A stretch of DNA of 64,000 bases from CAVSJJ01 sp963771015 (GCA_963771015.1 CAVYRN010000010.1:68634-132633); one strand, 5' to 3'. Counted from the stretch's first letter, positions 23,726 through 32,590 are shown. Notes: generated by a model from the letters alone, not told the origin. A program made the numbers and translations.

Positions 23726-24774
23726 CGGTCCTGGTCCTCTCCCACGAGGCGGACCTCCACGCGACGCGGGTGCTCGCCGCGCTCGCGTCGCGTGGCCGTC
23801 CGGCATACCTCTTCGACCTGGCCTCGCTGCCCGACCGGGCACGTCTCAGCCTGGACTACGCGGACCCCGAGCGCCCCGTCGCGACGCTGCGACCCGACGG
23901 CGCGGCCCCGGTCGTCCTCACCGACGCGACCTCGGTGTGGTGGCGCCGCCCGCAGTACCCACGCATCGACATGATCAGCGACCCCGATGCCGTCGGCTTC
24001 GTCCACGGCGAGTGGCACGAGGCGCTGTACGGCCTCTACCAGCTGCTCGACTGCCCTTGGATGAACGACCCGGCACGGGACGAGCGGGCCTCACGCAAGG
24101 CGCTGCAGCTCCAGGTCGCGAGCCGGCTCGGCCTGCGGGTACCCGACACGCTCATGACCTCCGACCCGGACGACGCCCGACGGTTCGTCGAGCGGCACGG
24201 GCTCGGGAACGTCGTGTACAAGATCTTCACCGCGACGCACCAGGTGTGGCGGGAGACCCGCCTGGTCCGGTCCGCCGACCTGGCCGAGCTCGAGGCACTG
24301 CGGCTCGCGCCGGTGATCTTCCAGGAGTACGTGCCGGCGGTGGCCGACATCCGGGTCACCATCGTCGGGCGGCAGATGTTCCCGATGGCCATCCACAGCC
24401 GGGGCACCTCCTACGAGGTGGACTTCCGGGTCAGCATCGCCGAGGCCCGGACCGAGCCGTTCGACCTGCCCGCGGCGACGCAGGCGCGGTTGTGGCGGCT
24501 GATGGACCACTTCGGGCTCTCGTACGGCGCGGTCGACCTGCGGCTGACCGACGACGGCGACCTCGTCTTCCTCGAGATCAACCCCGCAGGGGAGTTCTTG
24601 TTCTGCGAGGCGGGGGCCGGCTTCCCGATCACCGAGGCGGTCGCCGACTGGTTGGCCGACCCGGCGGGCGCCGAGAGCTCTCCGGCCCGGCGAACCGGCG
24701 GTCAGCCCACTCGCCGGACGAGGACCTCGAGCTCGCGGTCGGCCTCCACCGGAGCGCTGAGGTCCACCGGGTAG
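23722..24774 (+). CDS. ATP-grasp ligase of the graspetide-maturase (MvdC/MvdD, TgnB-like) type
   Basis: 350 residues. The N-terminal pre-ATP-grasp domain contains VWWRRPQYP, a motif of ATP-grasp ribosomal-peptide maturases. The ATP-grasp core has VYKIFT, VIFQEYVPAVADIRVTIVG and the metal-binding end GDLVFLEINPAGEFLF. These enzymes activate Asp/Glu side chains with ATP and join them to Thr/Ser hydroxyls or Lys amines, forming macrocycles. The start overlaps the astacin stop. No separate short precursor gene is visible nearby. The C-terminal ~24 codons overlap the convergent gene at 24702. Confidence 0.82.
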   Translation: MTVLVLSHEADLHATRVLAALASRGRPAYLFDLASLPDRARLSLDYADPERPVATLRPDGAAPVVLTDATSVWWRRPQYPRIDMISDPDAVGFVHGEWHEALYGLYQLLDCPWMNDPARDERASRKALQLQVASRLGLRVPDTLMTSDPDDARRFVERHGLGNVVYKIFTATHQVWRETRLVRSADLAELEALRLAPVIFQEYVPAVADIRVTIVGRQMFPMAIHSRGTSYEVDFRVSIAEARTEPFDLPAATQARLWRLMDHFGLSYGAVDLRLTDDGDLVFLEINPAGEFLFCEAGAGFPITEAVADWLADPAGAESSPARRTGGQPTRRTRTSSSRSASTGALRSTG

Positions 24775-25061
24775 GACTGGGTCGTCACCCAGTCCCCCGG
24801 TGCGACTCGGCCGTCCCCGGCCACGTCGCAGTGCACCCGGACGCTGAGCCGCGCCCCGGCGGGTATGCCGGCCGGCTCCAGGTCGAGGTCCGCGAGGGCG
24901 ACCAGCTGCCCGTCCCCCGTCACCGCGGTGTCCGTGGTGGCGACCACACGGGACGGCGCATCCGCCAGCGCGGTGTCCCGGACCTCGATGTGGACGACGG
25001 AGTCGGCCGACGGCCGCTCCTGGCCCTGGTCGGCAACGCTCACGCGCACGCCTAGCCTCAC
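24702..25061 (-). CDS. YbaY/YscW-like beta-sandwich protein
   Basis: 119 residues, a single domain with VHIEVRDTALADAPSRVVA and RLSVRVHCDVAGDGRVAPGDW...TQSYPV, the pattern of the YbaY/YscW lipoprotein-type fold. There is no signal peptide or lipobox. GTG 25061 lacks a ribosome site; TAGTCT upstream would fit a leaderless start. It converges on and overlaps the ATP-grasp gene by 73 bases. Confidence 0.7.
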   Translation of the reverse strand: MRLGVRVSVADQGQERPSADSVVHIEVRDTALADAPSRVVATTDTAVTGDGQLVALADLDLEPAGIPAGARLSVRVHCDVAGDGRVAPGDWVTTQSYPVDLSAPVEADRELEVLVRRVG

Positions 25062-25082
25062 CCGACGAGACTATCCCGACGA

Positions 25083-25156
25083 GACATCCCGGGGTGGGCC
25101 CGGGCCGGACATCCCGGGGTGGGCCCCGCCGGACATCCCGGGGCGGGTCCCTGCCG
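25083..25156. repeat. Three tandem copies of a 24-25 bp GC-rich unit
   Basis: Each unit starts GACATCCCGGGG(T/C)GGG(C/T)CC and recurs at 25083, 25108 and 25132. The region from 25062 to 25364 (303 bases) between the divergent YbaY-like and S53 genes shows no gene. Beyond the repeats I see only the ribosome site AAGGGGAG for S53. Confidence 0.75.
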
Positions 25157-25364
25157 GAGCCCACCTGTTCGAGCACCCCGACTCACAGGGAGCACTCAAG
25201 CTACCCACAAGAGACGCCGGTTACGGTCGGCGTGCCGGACCACCGCCATCGTTCCGGCCGGAGTCGCCGGCCGGCCCCACACCGGGCCCCCCTTCACACC
25301 CCGGTGTGCCTCACCCCGGTGCAGGGTGGCGCGGTCCGCACCACACCGAGAACAAGGGGAGTCA

Positions 25365-26933
25365 ATGAAACGAACAGCATTGACCGCGGCGGCATTCGGG
25401 ATCTCGCTCGCCGCAGCCGTGCCGGTAACCATGCCGGCCGCGGCATCCACGATCATCAGCCTGGCGCCACAGACCCTGTCGGCGCCGGACTCGAACCTGG
25501 CGACATCGGCCACCGGCCTCGCCTGCCAGTTCCCCAACTCGACGTCCGGCTATGCCGACTTCCACTGCAACACGCCTGCGCAGATCCGCGCGGCATACGG
25601 GGTCGACCAGGTGGGCAACGCCACGACCGGGAAGGGGCTGCTGGGCAAGGGCCAGACGATCGTCCTCGTCGACTCCTACGGAAGTCCCACGGCCGCCCAC
25701 GACCTGAACTACTTCCACGACACCTTCTTCAAGAACCTGCCCGGCCCTGACTTCAGCCAGGTCTACCCGCTGGGCAAGCCGAACTACGCCAACGCCAACA
25801 CGAACTCCAGCGGCCTCTCCGGTCCCAGCGCGGCAGCGGGCTGGTCGGGTGAGGCGACGCTCGACATCGAGTGGGCGTACTCGATCGCGCCGCTCGCGCA
25901 CATCGTCCTCATGGCGGTGCCGCCGGCCGAGACGCTCGGGGTGCAGGGCTTCCCGAACATGTTCAAGGCGATCAGCAACGCCATCGACACCTACCCGGCG
26001 GGCACGATCTTCTCGATGTCCTTCGCGGTGAGCGAGCCGACGTTCAACGGCGCCGCCGCCGTGCAGACCGCGAAGTTCGACCAGGTCCTCGCCAAGGGAA
26101 CCGCCAAGGGCGACTCGTTCTTCTCCTCCGCCGGCGACAACGGCACGACCGGCTCCGCCAAGCAGCACAAGGAGTCGGTGACCTACCCCTACGCGACCGT
26201 GGAGTGGCCGACCACCTCGCCCTACGTCACCTCGGTCGGCGGCACCCAGCTGCAGGACGGCTGGACGTGGAACCCGACGAGCAGCACGCCGTTCACGAGC
26301 AGCGGGGCCAACCCGGACTACTTCGCGTCCACTCCCAACCCGAACGGGCTGACCGAGACGGTCTGGAACGAGTCGTGGCTGCCCGCGGCGACCGGCGGCG
26401 GCCCCAGCGACATCTACGCGCGCCCGACGTGGCAGGACGGCGTCGCGAGCAGGATCACCAACACCAACGGCCAGCAGGTCAACGCCCGCGCGGTTCCCGA
26501 CCTCTCCTGGGATGCCGCGGTCAACGGCGGCGTGCTCGTCTACATCACCGCGTTCCCGAACTACCAGCGCCCCGGCTGGCACCTCTACGGCGGCACCTCG
26601 GCGAGCTCCCCGCAGGTGGCGGGGCTCACCGCACTGGCCAACGAGAACCGCGCCGGCGCGGGCAAGGGTCCGATCGGCGATGTGGCACCGCTGCTCTACA
26701 CGGACTCCACGGCATTCGCCAACAACGGAGCCTTCCGTGACATCGTGCCCACCACCCAGGGCACCGCGAGCGCGGGCGTCCTCGACAACAACAGCATGTG
26801 GGGGTCGAGCGGCCCCGGGCCGGTCCCGGGTCACCCGACGACGCCCGGGTGGGACATGACCACCGGGTTCGGCTCACCGCTGGCACCGGGGTACATCTCC
26901 ACCCTGACCAGCCTGAGCCCCTACCAGCGGTAG
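25365..26933 (+). CDS. Secreted S53 family (sedolisin/pseudomonalisin) serine-carboxyl peptidase
   Basis: 522 residues with a signal peptide (ALTAAAFGISLAAAVPVTMPAAAS). Catalytic residues are E163 and D167 in GEATLDIEWAYS and the nucleophile S412 in GGTSASSP; SSAGDNG supplies the oxyanion Asp, and the terminal NN-GAFRDI...GWDMTTGFGSP region binds calcium in this family. Sedolisins act at acid pH. The usual long N-terminal propeptide is much shortened here (mature-like sequence by residue ~60). AAGGGGAG precedes the ATG. Monocistronic, ending at a strong hairpin. Confidence 0.88.
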   Translation: MKRTALTAAAFGISLAAAVPVTMPAAASTIISLAPQTLSAPDSNLATSATGLACQFPNSTSGYADFHCNTPAQIRAAYGVDQVGNATTGKGLLGKGQTIVLVDSYGSPTAAHDLNYFHDTFFKNLPGPDFSQVYPLGKPNYANANTNSSGLSGPSAAAGWSGEATLDIEWAYSIAPLAHIVLMAVPPAETLGVQGFPNMFKAISNAIDTYPAGTIFSMSFAVSEPTFNGAAAVQTAKFDQVLAKGTAKGDSFFSSAGDNGTTGSAKQHKESVTYPYATVEWPTTSPYVTSVGGTQLQDGWTWNPTSSTPFTSSGANPDYFASTPNPNGLTETVWNESWLPAATGGGPSDIYARPTWQDGVASRITNTNGQQVNARAVPDLSWDAAVNGGVLVYITAFPNYQRPGWHLYGGTSASSPQVAGLTALANENRAGAGKGPIGDVAPLLYTDSTAFANNGAFRDIVPTTQGTASAGVLDNNSMWGSSGPGPVPGHPTTPGWDMTTGFGSPLAPGYISTLTSLSPYQR

Positions 26934-26945
26934 GAGCCCGGCACC

Positions 26946-26987
26946 GACGTGGGGGTGGGCGGCCGACCGGTCGCCCACCCCCACGTC
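26946..26987. terminator. Bidirectional terminator hairpin between S53 and SulP genes
   Basis: GACGTGGGGGTGGGCG (26946-26961) pairs perfectly with 26972-26987 around a 10-base loop. It lies 13 bases after the S53 stop and serves the convergent SulP gene as well. Confidence 0.8.
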
Positions 26988-26998
26988 GCTGTCCACCC

Positions 26999-27060
26999 GC
27001 GTATGCCGGGCGGCGCGGGCGCGTATGCCGGGCGGCGCCGGGTGCGCATGCCGGGCACCC
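26999..27060. repeat. Tandem GC-rich repeat built on GTATGCCGGGCGGCGC
   Basis: Two near-identical ~22-bp copies (from 26999 and 27021) and a decayed third (GCGCATGCCGGGC, from 27044) end 12 bases short of the SulP stop codon. Each of the first two contains the octamer GTATGCCG. Confidence 0.75.
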
Positions 27061-27071
27061 CACCCGTCCGG

Positions 27072-28754
27072 TCAGGCGTTGCCCGCCCGGGTCTGCTCGT
27101 AGGCCTGGAACACCGCGCCCAGCCCGGGGAAGACCCGGTCGCCGGAGAAGGTGTCGAGCACCCCGTAGACGCGGAGCGTCTCGAGCAGTCGGGCGTCGGC
27201 CCGGACGATCCCGAAGTGCGCACCGGACTGGTGGACGAACTGGACGAGCTGGGTCAGGGCGATCCCCGCCGAGTAGTCGATGTCGTCGATGGCCGAGCAG
27301 TCGAGCACAAGCCAGTGGACCGGGTCCGGAGCCCCGTCGACGACCGCCTTGACGTCGTCGACGAACCGGTTCGCGTTGGCGTAGAACAGCTGGGCGTCGA
27401 ACCGGAAGATGACCAGGCCGGGCAGGCTCTGCGAGCCGGGCTCGGCCGGTTCGTAGACTCGCTGGCCGTGCGACCCCTTGCCGATGACGAAGTCGCTGGG
27501 CCGGTACGCCCGGCGGATGATCTCGAGCAGCGACAGGACCACGGCCAGGACGATGCCCTGCTCCACCCCGACGGCGAACACGACGACGGCCGTGACGAGA
27601 GCGATGACGAACTCGCTGAACCGTCGCCCGCGGATCCGCTGCAGACCCCTGATGTCGACCAGGCCCACGCCGATGGCGAACACGATGGCCGCGAGGACCG
27701 CCGTCGGCATCGGCGCGAGCAGCCGGGCGGCGACGAGGACGAACACCAGGGCGATGAGCGACATCACCGCGTTGGCCATCTGGGTGTGGCCCTTCTGGTC
27801 GTCGAGGATCTCGGTCTTCGTCGGGCTGCCGTTGACGACGAAGGTGCCGGTGAGACCGGCGACGAGGTTCGCGCCACCGAGCCCCAGCAGGTCGCGGTCG
27901 ACATCGACCTGCTGGCCGTGCCGGGCCGCGAAGCTGCGGGACGTGGCGGCGGACTGGGCGACGATGATGACGAAGCAGGCGAAGGCGATCGATGCCGCCC
28001 TGGGCACGTCGCCCCAGGCCAGACCGGCGGGTATGCCGAGTGGCGGGAAGCCGCCGGCGACCTCGCCGACGACGGCCACCCCGTGCCCGGACGCCACGGT
28101 GACGGCCGAGACCACGCCGGCGAGCACCACCGCGACGATGGCCCCAGGGATCGCCGGGAGGAACCTGCGGAAGCCATAGATGCACAGCAGCGTTCCCACG
28201 GCGAAGGCGACGGTGGGCAGGTTCGCCTGCGGGACGGCCCCGGCGGTGTGCCAGAGCTGCTCGAACCACGTACCCGGCGGCTTGGGCACCCCGAGCATGG
28301 CCGGGATCTGCCCGGTGAGCACCTGGATGCCGACGCCGGTGAGGAACCCGATGAGCACCGGCGCGCTGAGGAAGTCGCCGATGAACCCCAGCCGGAGCAA
28401 CCGGGCGAGGAGCAGCATGACGGCACACATGAGCGCGACGAGGCTCGTCCAGGCCAGCCAGGTGGCGCTGTCCGGCCGCAGACCCACGACACCGAGACCG
28501 GCCAGGCCCGAGGCGAGGACCGCCGCGGTGGCGGAGTCGGCCCCCACGACGAGCAGCCGCGACGACCCGAGCAGCACGAACGCCAGCGTCGGGAAGATGA
28601 TCGTGTAGATCCCGGTGATGATCGGCGTGCCCGCGATGGAGGTGTAGCCCATCACCTCGGGGATGGCGACCGCGGCCAGGGTGGTCCCGGCCACGACGTC
28701 CCGGGCCAGCCAGGCGCGCCGGTAGACCCGCATCCACTCCGGAAGCACACTCAC
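27072..28754 (-). CDS. SulP-family anion transporter with STAS domain
   Basis: 560 residues, no long extensions, unlike the SulP at 16.6 kb. The core starts RAWLARDVVAGTTLAAVAIPEVMGYTSIAGTP; VVGADSATAAVLASG is the SulP signature. About 12 membrane helices precede a STAS domain from ~residue 440 (PGLVIFRFDAQLFYANANRF). Transport of sulfate or another anion is expected. GTG 28754 (MSVLPEW) is the best start; GTG 28748 is an alternative. The frame-shifted membrane gene lies about 120 bases upstream. Confidence 0.88.
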   Translation of the reverse strand: MSVLPEWMRVYRRAWLARDVVAGTTLAAVAIPEVMGYTSIAGTPIITGIYTIIFPTLAFVLLGSSRLLVVGADSATAAVLASGLAGLGVVGLRPDSATWLAWTSLVALMCAVMLLLARLLRLGFIGDFLSAPVLIGFLTGVGIQVLTGQIPAMLGVPKPPGTWFEQLWHTAGAVPQANLPTVAFAVGTLLCIYGFRRFLPAIPGAIVAVVLAGVVSAVTVASGHGVAVVGEVAGGFPPLGIPAGLAWGDVPRAASIAFACFVIIVAQSAATSRSFAARHGQQVDVDRDLLGLGGANLVAGLTGTFVVNGSPTKTEILDDQKGHTQMANAVMSLIALVFVLVAARLLAPMPTAVLAAIVFAIGVGLVDIRGLQRIRGRRFSEFVIALVTAVVVFAVGVEQGIVLAVVLSLLEIIRRAYRPSDFVIGKGSHGQRVYEPAEPGSQSLPGLVIFRFDAQLFYANANRFVDDVKAVVDGAPDPVHWLVLDCSAIDDIDYSAGIALTQLVQFVHQSGAHFGIVRADARLLETLRVYGVLDTFSGDRVFPGLGAVFQAYEQTRAGNA

Positions 28755-28873
28755 GCCCGGCTCCTCGCCTCCACCATCGACGGTCCTCGTGATGATGGCA
28801 CTGTCGAGTGGACCCTGGGTGGCGATCTCGACGCCGGCCCGGCGGCCGCTCGGACCTCGGGGCCGTGGGCCCC

Positions 28874-29406
28874 TCAGCCCAGGAGGTTCTGGGCGACCAC
28901 CGCGGAATGGCGGCGACGATGAACGCCGCCAGACAACGCAGCCGCAGCCGTGGCCGGCCGATACCCGAACGGACGGCTCCGAGCACCGTCCCGGCGGCCG
29001 CCATCATGCTCGACTGGACCACGACCCCCGCGACCACGAACAACGTCGTCATCTCGATCGCCGTCCACAGCCAGACCACCCCGGCGGCACCGAGGAGCAT
29101 TCCCGCGGCGGCCCCCAGCGCCGCGCCGGGCAGCGCGCCGACCACCTGCGCGCGATCCATCGCCCAGGCCAGGCCGGTCACCTCGAGCGCGACGACGAGA
29201 TAGGCGACCGGGATCCTGGCGAACAGCTGCGGGTCGGTGAGCAGGCCCGGCTCGCGGGCCTGGTCGAACAGCGGCGAGAACACCCCCGCGTTGTAGAACA
29301 GGTCGACCCCCACGGCGACGAGCCAGGCCCAGAGCACCGGCCGCACGCCGAGCGCCCTCTCCCCTGCGGCTCCGCTTTCGGACGTGAGAGCCTGCGAACT
29401 CTCCAC
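28874..29406 (-). pseudogene. Four-helix membrane protein gene interrupted by a one-base frameshift near its 3' end
   Basis: From GTG 29406 the frame encodes about four hydrophobic segments (VLWAWLVAVGVDLFYNAGVF, IPVAYLVVALEVTGLAWAM, GMLLGAAGVVWLWTA, FVVAGVVVQSSMMAAAGTVL) ending at AAFIVAAI. It then runs open into the SulP gene with nonsense sequence. Moving one base restores AVVAQNLLG and a stop at 28874, a natural end for a membrane protein. The total span (533 bases) is one short of a multiple of three, as expected for a single deletion near 28905. Function unknown; real mutation or sequencing error. Confidence 0.65.
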
Positions 29407-29487
29407 ACAAGGAGTCCTATCACGCAGGACCGGTCGGATCCAGCGTTCCCCCGGGGTCGACCGGCTCCTCCATACGGCCGCGGGTCG

Positions 29488-29904
29488 TCAGGCCTGGGTC
29501 GTGCCGGATCGCCCGTAGTTGTCCTCGAGCCGCACGATGTCCTCGCCCCAGCCCGGAGCCGCGGTGGACGCCTCGACGAAGAGGACGTCGGTGAGGGCGG
29601 TGATGCGGTGCAGCACGGTGGGCGAGAGGTGGACGGTGTCCCCGCTGTGCATGATGCGGGTATGCAGGGCGTCGGCCGACGGGCCGTGTTCGAGGGAGGC
29701 GTCGCCGGTGACGATGCTGATCGTCTCGTCCTTCTCGAGGTGGTACTGGAGGCTGAGTGCCTGGCCCTCCACGACGGTGATGAGCTTGCCGACGTAGCCG
29801 TTCTCGCCGGTGGCGAAGATCGCCTCGTGCCCCCAGGGCTTGTCCTGGCGCCGGGCGTCGAGGAAGTGGGCGTCGGGGGTCGTGGCGGTGATCGGGATGC
29901 TCAT
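29488..29904 (-). CDS. Cupin domain protein (mannose-6-phosphate-isomerase-like)
   Basis: 138 residues with a single cupin barrel: GKLITVVEGQALSLQYHLEKDETI and GDTVHLSPTVLHRITAL contain the two cupin motifs with His/Glu metal ligands. Similar small cupins follow sugar-metabolism genes and resemble the isomerase half of type II mannose-6-phosphate isomerases. GAAGGA lies seven bases before ATG 29904. It follows the GH130/glycosyltransferase operon on the same strand after a 176-base gap holding a hexanucleotide repeat. Confidence 0.82.
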   Translation of the reverse strand: MSIPITATTPDAHFLDARRQDKPWGHEAIFATGENGYVGKLITVVEGQALSLQYHLEKDETISIVTGDASLEHGPSADALHTRIMHSGDTVHLSPTVLHRITALTDVLFVEASTAAPGWGEDIVRLEDNYGRSGTTQA

Positions 29905-29990
29905 GGCGTCCTTCTGTGGTGCGCTCTGGTGGGTTGGTGCCGGGCGGCATCGCTGGTGGGTCCGGCAACCTCGCCGGGCGCTTCGCTGAT

Positions 29991-30050
29991 GGGTCTGGGT
30001 CTGGGTCTGGGTCTGGGTCCGGGTCCGGGTCCGGGTCCGGGTCTGGGTCT
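29991..30050. repeat. Hexanucleotide microsatellite (GGGTCT/GGGTCC, ten units)
   Basis: Four GGGTCT, four GGGTCC and two GGGTCT units without interruption, in the gap between the GH130 stop (30081) and the cupin start (29904). No gene is likely here; translation would give only alternating Pro-Asp. Confidence 0.9.
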
Positions 30051-30080
30051 GGGCCGGACGGCATCGGGGGTCGGGGTGCG

Positions 30081-31559
30081 TCAGGCGAGCTCCGCCAGCA
30101 GGGCGTCGAGGTCGACGAGCGCGATCCTGGTGCCGACGTCGCCGTAGCCGTAGGGAACGACCAGCGTTCGACCGTGACGCAGGGCGCCGCAGGAGTAGAC
30201 GACGTTGGGGACGTAGCCGGACTGCTCGGCGGCGCTCGGGGAGAGCAGCGGGCGTCGGAGCTGTCCGACGACGACGGTGGGGTCGTCGAGGTCGAGCAGG
30301 ACGGCGCCGATGCTGTACTCACGCATGGCCCCCACCCCATGGGTGAGCACCAGCCACCCGGACGGGGTCTCGATCGGCGGGCCGCAGTTGCCGAGCTGGA
30401 TGATCTCCCACGGCTCGTGAGGCGACTGGATCACCGCAGGTTTGCCCCAGTGGTACAGGTCCGTCGAGGTCGTGACGGCGTTGCTCTCGCGGTCGGCGCG
30501 GGACAGGGCGACGTATCGGCCGCCGATCCGGCGGGGGAACAGGGCCATCCCCTTGTTCCTGGAGCCGGGCCCGCTCAGCTGGGTGATCTCGAAGCTGCGG
30601 AAGTCCCGGGTGTGCAGCAGCTGGCAGGCCACCTCGTCCCCGTCGTATGCCGTGTAGGTGCCGTAGTAGTCCGCTCCCCCGTCCGCCTGCGGGAACCGCA
30701 CCAGCCGGACGTCCTCCATGCCGCGACGCTCGGCGGGGCCGTGGGGCATGATCACCCGCTCCTGAAGCTCCGAGTCCGCCGCGAACTCGATGGCGTAGTT
30801 GCAGGCGGCGGTCCGCAGGAGATGGTCGATCGTGCGCAGGGCGGCCCCGCGGGTGAGCCGCTGGTCACGGAGGCTGTCCAGGGCGAGGTCCAGGTCCTGG
30901 CGGTTGAAGCTCTCCGGCATGGTGTCGAGGACGAACGTGGAGTTCGTTCGGTCGCCGTCGAGCTCGCGGAGCTGATGCGTGAACCGGGTCCGCGAGTATG
31001 CCGCGGGCCTCGGGACGGGCAGGACCGCCATCTCGGGTGCACGGTCGAGCACCACGTCGTCGGCCGCGTCGATGGTTCCGGTGCGCCATTCGATGCTCGA
31101 GAGGTGGCCCTCGCCGACGGCGCGGAGCGACATGAGGAAGCGGGTCGAGCCGTCCTCGAGGTCGCTCTGGTCGGGGTGCTCGACCATCGAGGGGTTGAAC
31201 AGCGCCGCCCCCTCGACGGCATACTCCTTGGTGAAGTAGGCGCCGATGAGGCGACGCCTCTCGACCGAGAGCGGCCCGGTCCCCTCGAGCCGGTGGGCCA
31301 CGAGCGAGAAGTGCGCATCCCACACCGCGCCGAGGTCACGGTGCCGGTCCGCGAAGGTCTCGATGGTGGCCGCGAGCGTCTCGTGGACCTCCTCGTCGGA
31401 CAGGGCCAGGATCCGGTCGAGTACGGCCGCGGAGCGGGACTCCCCCGAGGTGGCCATCTCCTGGCCGGGAAGGAAGATCAGGCTCACGACCCGGGAGGGG
31501 TCCGGCCGCAGGACGTGGTCGGTGCGCCGCACCCAGCCCACGTCGGTGGCCGGGGTCAC
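30081..31559 (-). CDS. GH130 family glycosidase/phosphorylase-like protein
   Basis: 492 residues. The five-bladed propeller enzymes of GH130 phosphorolyse or hydrolyse beta-mannosides; their conserved Asp lies in an E-D-P-R motif, here MEDVRLVRFPQ with YYGTYTAYDG just after, as expected. The N-terminal ~190 residues are helical and longer than in the smallest members. GTG 31559 overlaps the stop of the upstream gene (GTGA). With the alpha/alpha-barrel protein and GT4 upstream it forms a coupled operon, probably for a mannose-containing oligosaccharide (inference). Confidence 0.8.
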   Translation of the reverse strand: MTPATDVGWVRRTDHVLRPDPSRVVSLIFLPGQEMATSGESRSAAVLDRILALSDEEVHETLAATIETFADRHRDLGAVWDAHFSLVAHRLEGTGPLSVERRRLIGAYFTKEYAVEGAALFNPSMVEHPDQSDLEDGSTRFLMSLRAVGEGHLSSIEWRTGTIDAADDVVLDRAPEMAVLPVPRPAAYSRTRFTHQLRELDGDRTNSTFVLDTMPESFNRQDLDLALDSLRDQRLTRGAALRTIDHLLRTAACNYAIEFAADSELQERVIMPHGPAERRGMEDVRLVRFPQADGGADYYGTYTAYDGDEVACQLLHTRDFRSFEITQLSGPGSRNKGMALFPRRIGGRYVALSRADRESNAVTTSTDLYHWGKPAVIQSPHEPWEIIQLGNCGPPIETPSGWLVLTHGVGAMREYSIGAVLLDLDDPTVVVGQLRRPLLSPSAAEQSGYVPNVVYSCGALRHGRTLVVPYGYGDVGTRIALVDLDALLAELA

Positions 31560-32590
31560 CGGGCCACCGCGTCCTGCGGCATGAGCGAGACCTGGTGGGT
31601 CGACAGCCAGGCCAGGGTGGACTCGGCGCCCTGGTTCTTGCTGACGCCCCGGCGCTCGAGACCGTCGTAGCCGCCGCCGGTGGCGTCGTCCCGCACCGGC
31701 AGGCCGAGATCGTTGGCGCCCTCGAACCACTCCCGGCAGGCGGCAACGACGCCGGCCCACCGATCGTCGTGGGTCAGCTGGTAGGCGCGCCGGGCCGCCT
31801 CGGCGAGGGACGCGACCTCGATCGGCTGCTGCGCGAACCCGGGACGCGGGTCTCCCGGCGACCGACCGGCGGCGGGGACGACCGAGAGGTGTCCCAGGTT
31901 CTCCTGCTCGTCCACCAGCCAGGCCAGCAGGGTGAGGCCCTCCTCGAGGGCCGCCTCGTCGGGCAGCAGGGCGCCGATGACCAGGAGGGCCTCCGGCAGC
32001 ACGGCGTTGGCGTAGGCCAGCCGCCTCTCGGGCCACCGCCACGCCGTCGCCGGACGGGGCCGGCCCAGGACGGCGCGGGCGTCGCCCAGGAGGGCCCGTG
32101 CCTCGAGGCCGGCGTCGCCGGGCGACCCGGGTGCGGTGGCGGTGAGCAGCTCGCCCGCTCCAAGCGCTGCGTATGCCATGGCCCGCGGCCACAGCGAGCG
32201 CGCCCGCATGGCGCGTCGGGCGCCGTCGTGGGCGCGCGAGACGAAGGCCGGGTCCCGCCCGCTGGCGGCAGCGACGCCCAGCGCCCAGAGCGAGCGCCCC
32301 CAATGGTCGTTGGACGTCTCGGTGTCGGCCCAGGTGCCGTCGAGACGACGTCGGTTGTGCATGAGCCCGTCCTCGCACAGCGCGGCGAGCACGAAGTCGA
32401 GGTAGCCGTCCGCGAGGCGAAGGACCGCGGCCGAGGGGTCCGGCTCGCGGCTGGTGACCACGAGGGCGCGGGCCGCGTCGTCGACGCAGTAGGCGTGCTC
32501 GACCCGGGGCTCGCTGCCCAGGGCGTGCTCATAGAGCCCGAGCGGCGTGGTGAGCCGGATGAGGTGGTCGTAGGTGAGCTCGGGCCGCAT
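31556..32590 (-). CDS. Six-hairpin (alpha/alpha-barrel) glycosidase-like protein
   Basis: 344 residues, mostly amphipathic helices with Trp/Asp-rich loops (DDAARALVVTSREPD, ETSNDHWGRSLWALG, AESTLAWLSTHQ). This pattern is found in uncharacterised proteins encoded between GT4 glycosyltransferases and GH130 enzymes. I cannot name a substrate or confirm catalytic residues. ATG 32590 overlaps the glycosyltransferase stop by one base (TGATG); the 3' end overlaps the GH130 start. Tight coupling implies a shared pathway. Confidence 0.68.
   Translation of the reverse strand: MRPELTYDHLIRLTTPLGLYEHALGSEPRVEHAYCVDDAARALVVTSREPDPSAAVLRLADGYLDFVLAALCEDGLMHNRRRLDGTWADTETSNDHWGRSLWALGVAAASGRDPAFVSRAHDGARRAMRARSLWPRAMAYAALGAGELLTATAPGSPGDAGLEARALLGDARAVLGRPRPATAWRWPERRLAYANAVLPEALLVIGALLPDEAALEEGLTLLAWLVDEQENLGHLSVVPAAGRSPGDPRPGFAQQPIEVASLAEAARRAYQLTHDDRWAGVVAACREWFEGANDLGLPVRDDATGGGYDGLERRGVSKNQGAESTLAWLSTHQVSLMPQDAVAR

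Noticed and set aside
22224..25156. Short direct repeats considered as CRISPR
   Set aside because: Units are 12 or 24-25 bp and abut one another without unique spacers; no cas genes.
26626..28873. Read-through of the membrane-protein frame across the SulP gene to give a 926-residue product
   Set aside because: Everything beyond about 28905 is out-of-frame SulP sequence; a one-base frameshift with a stop at 28874 explains the gene better.
29420..30080. Frame encoding a (Pro-Asp)n tract
   Set aside because: Product of the GGGTCY microsatellite read antisense; overlaps the cupin gene and has no domain.
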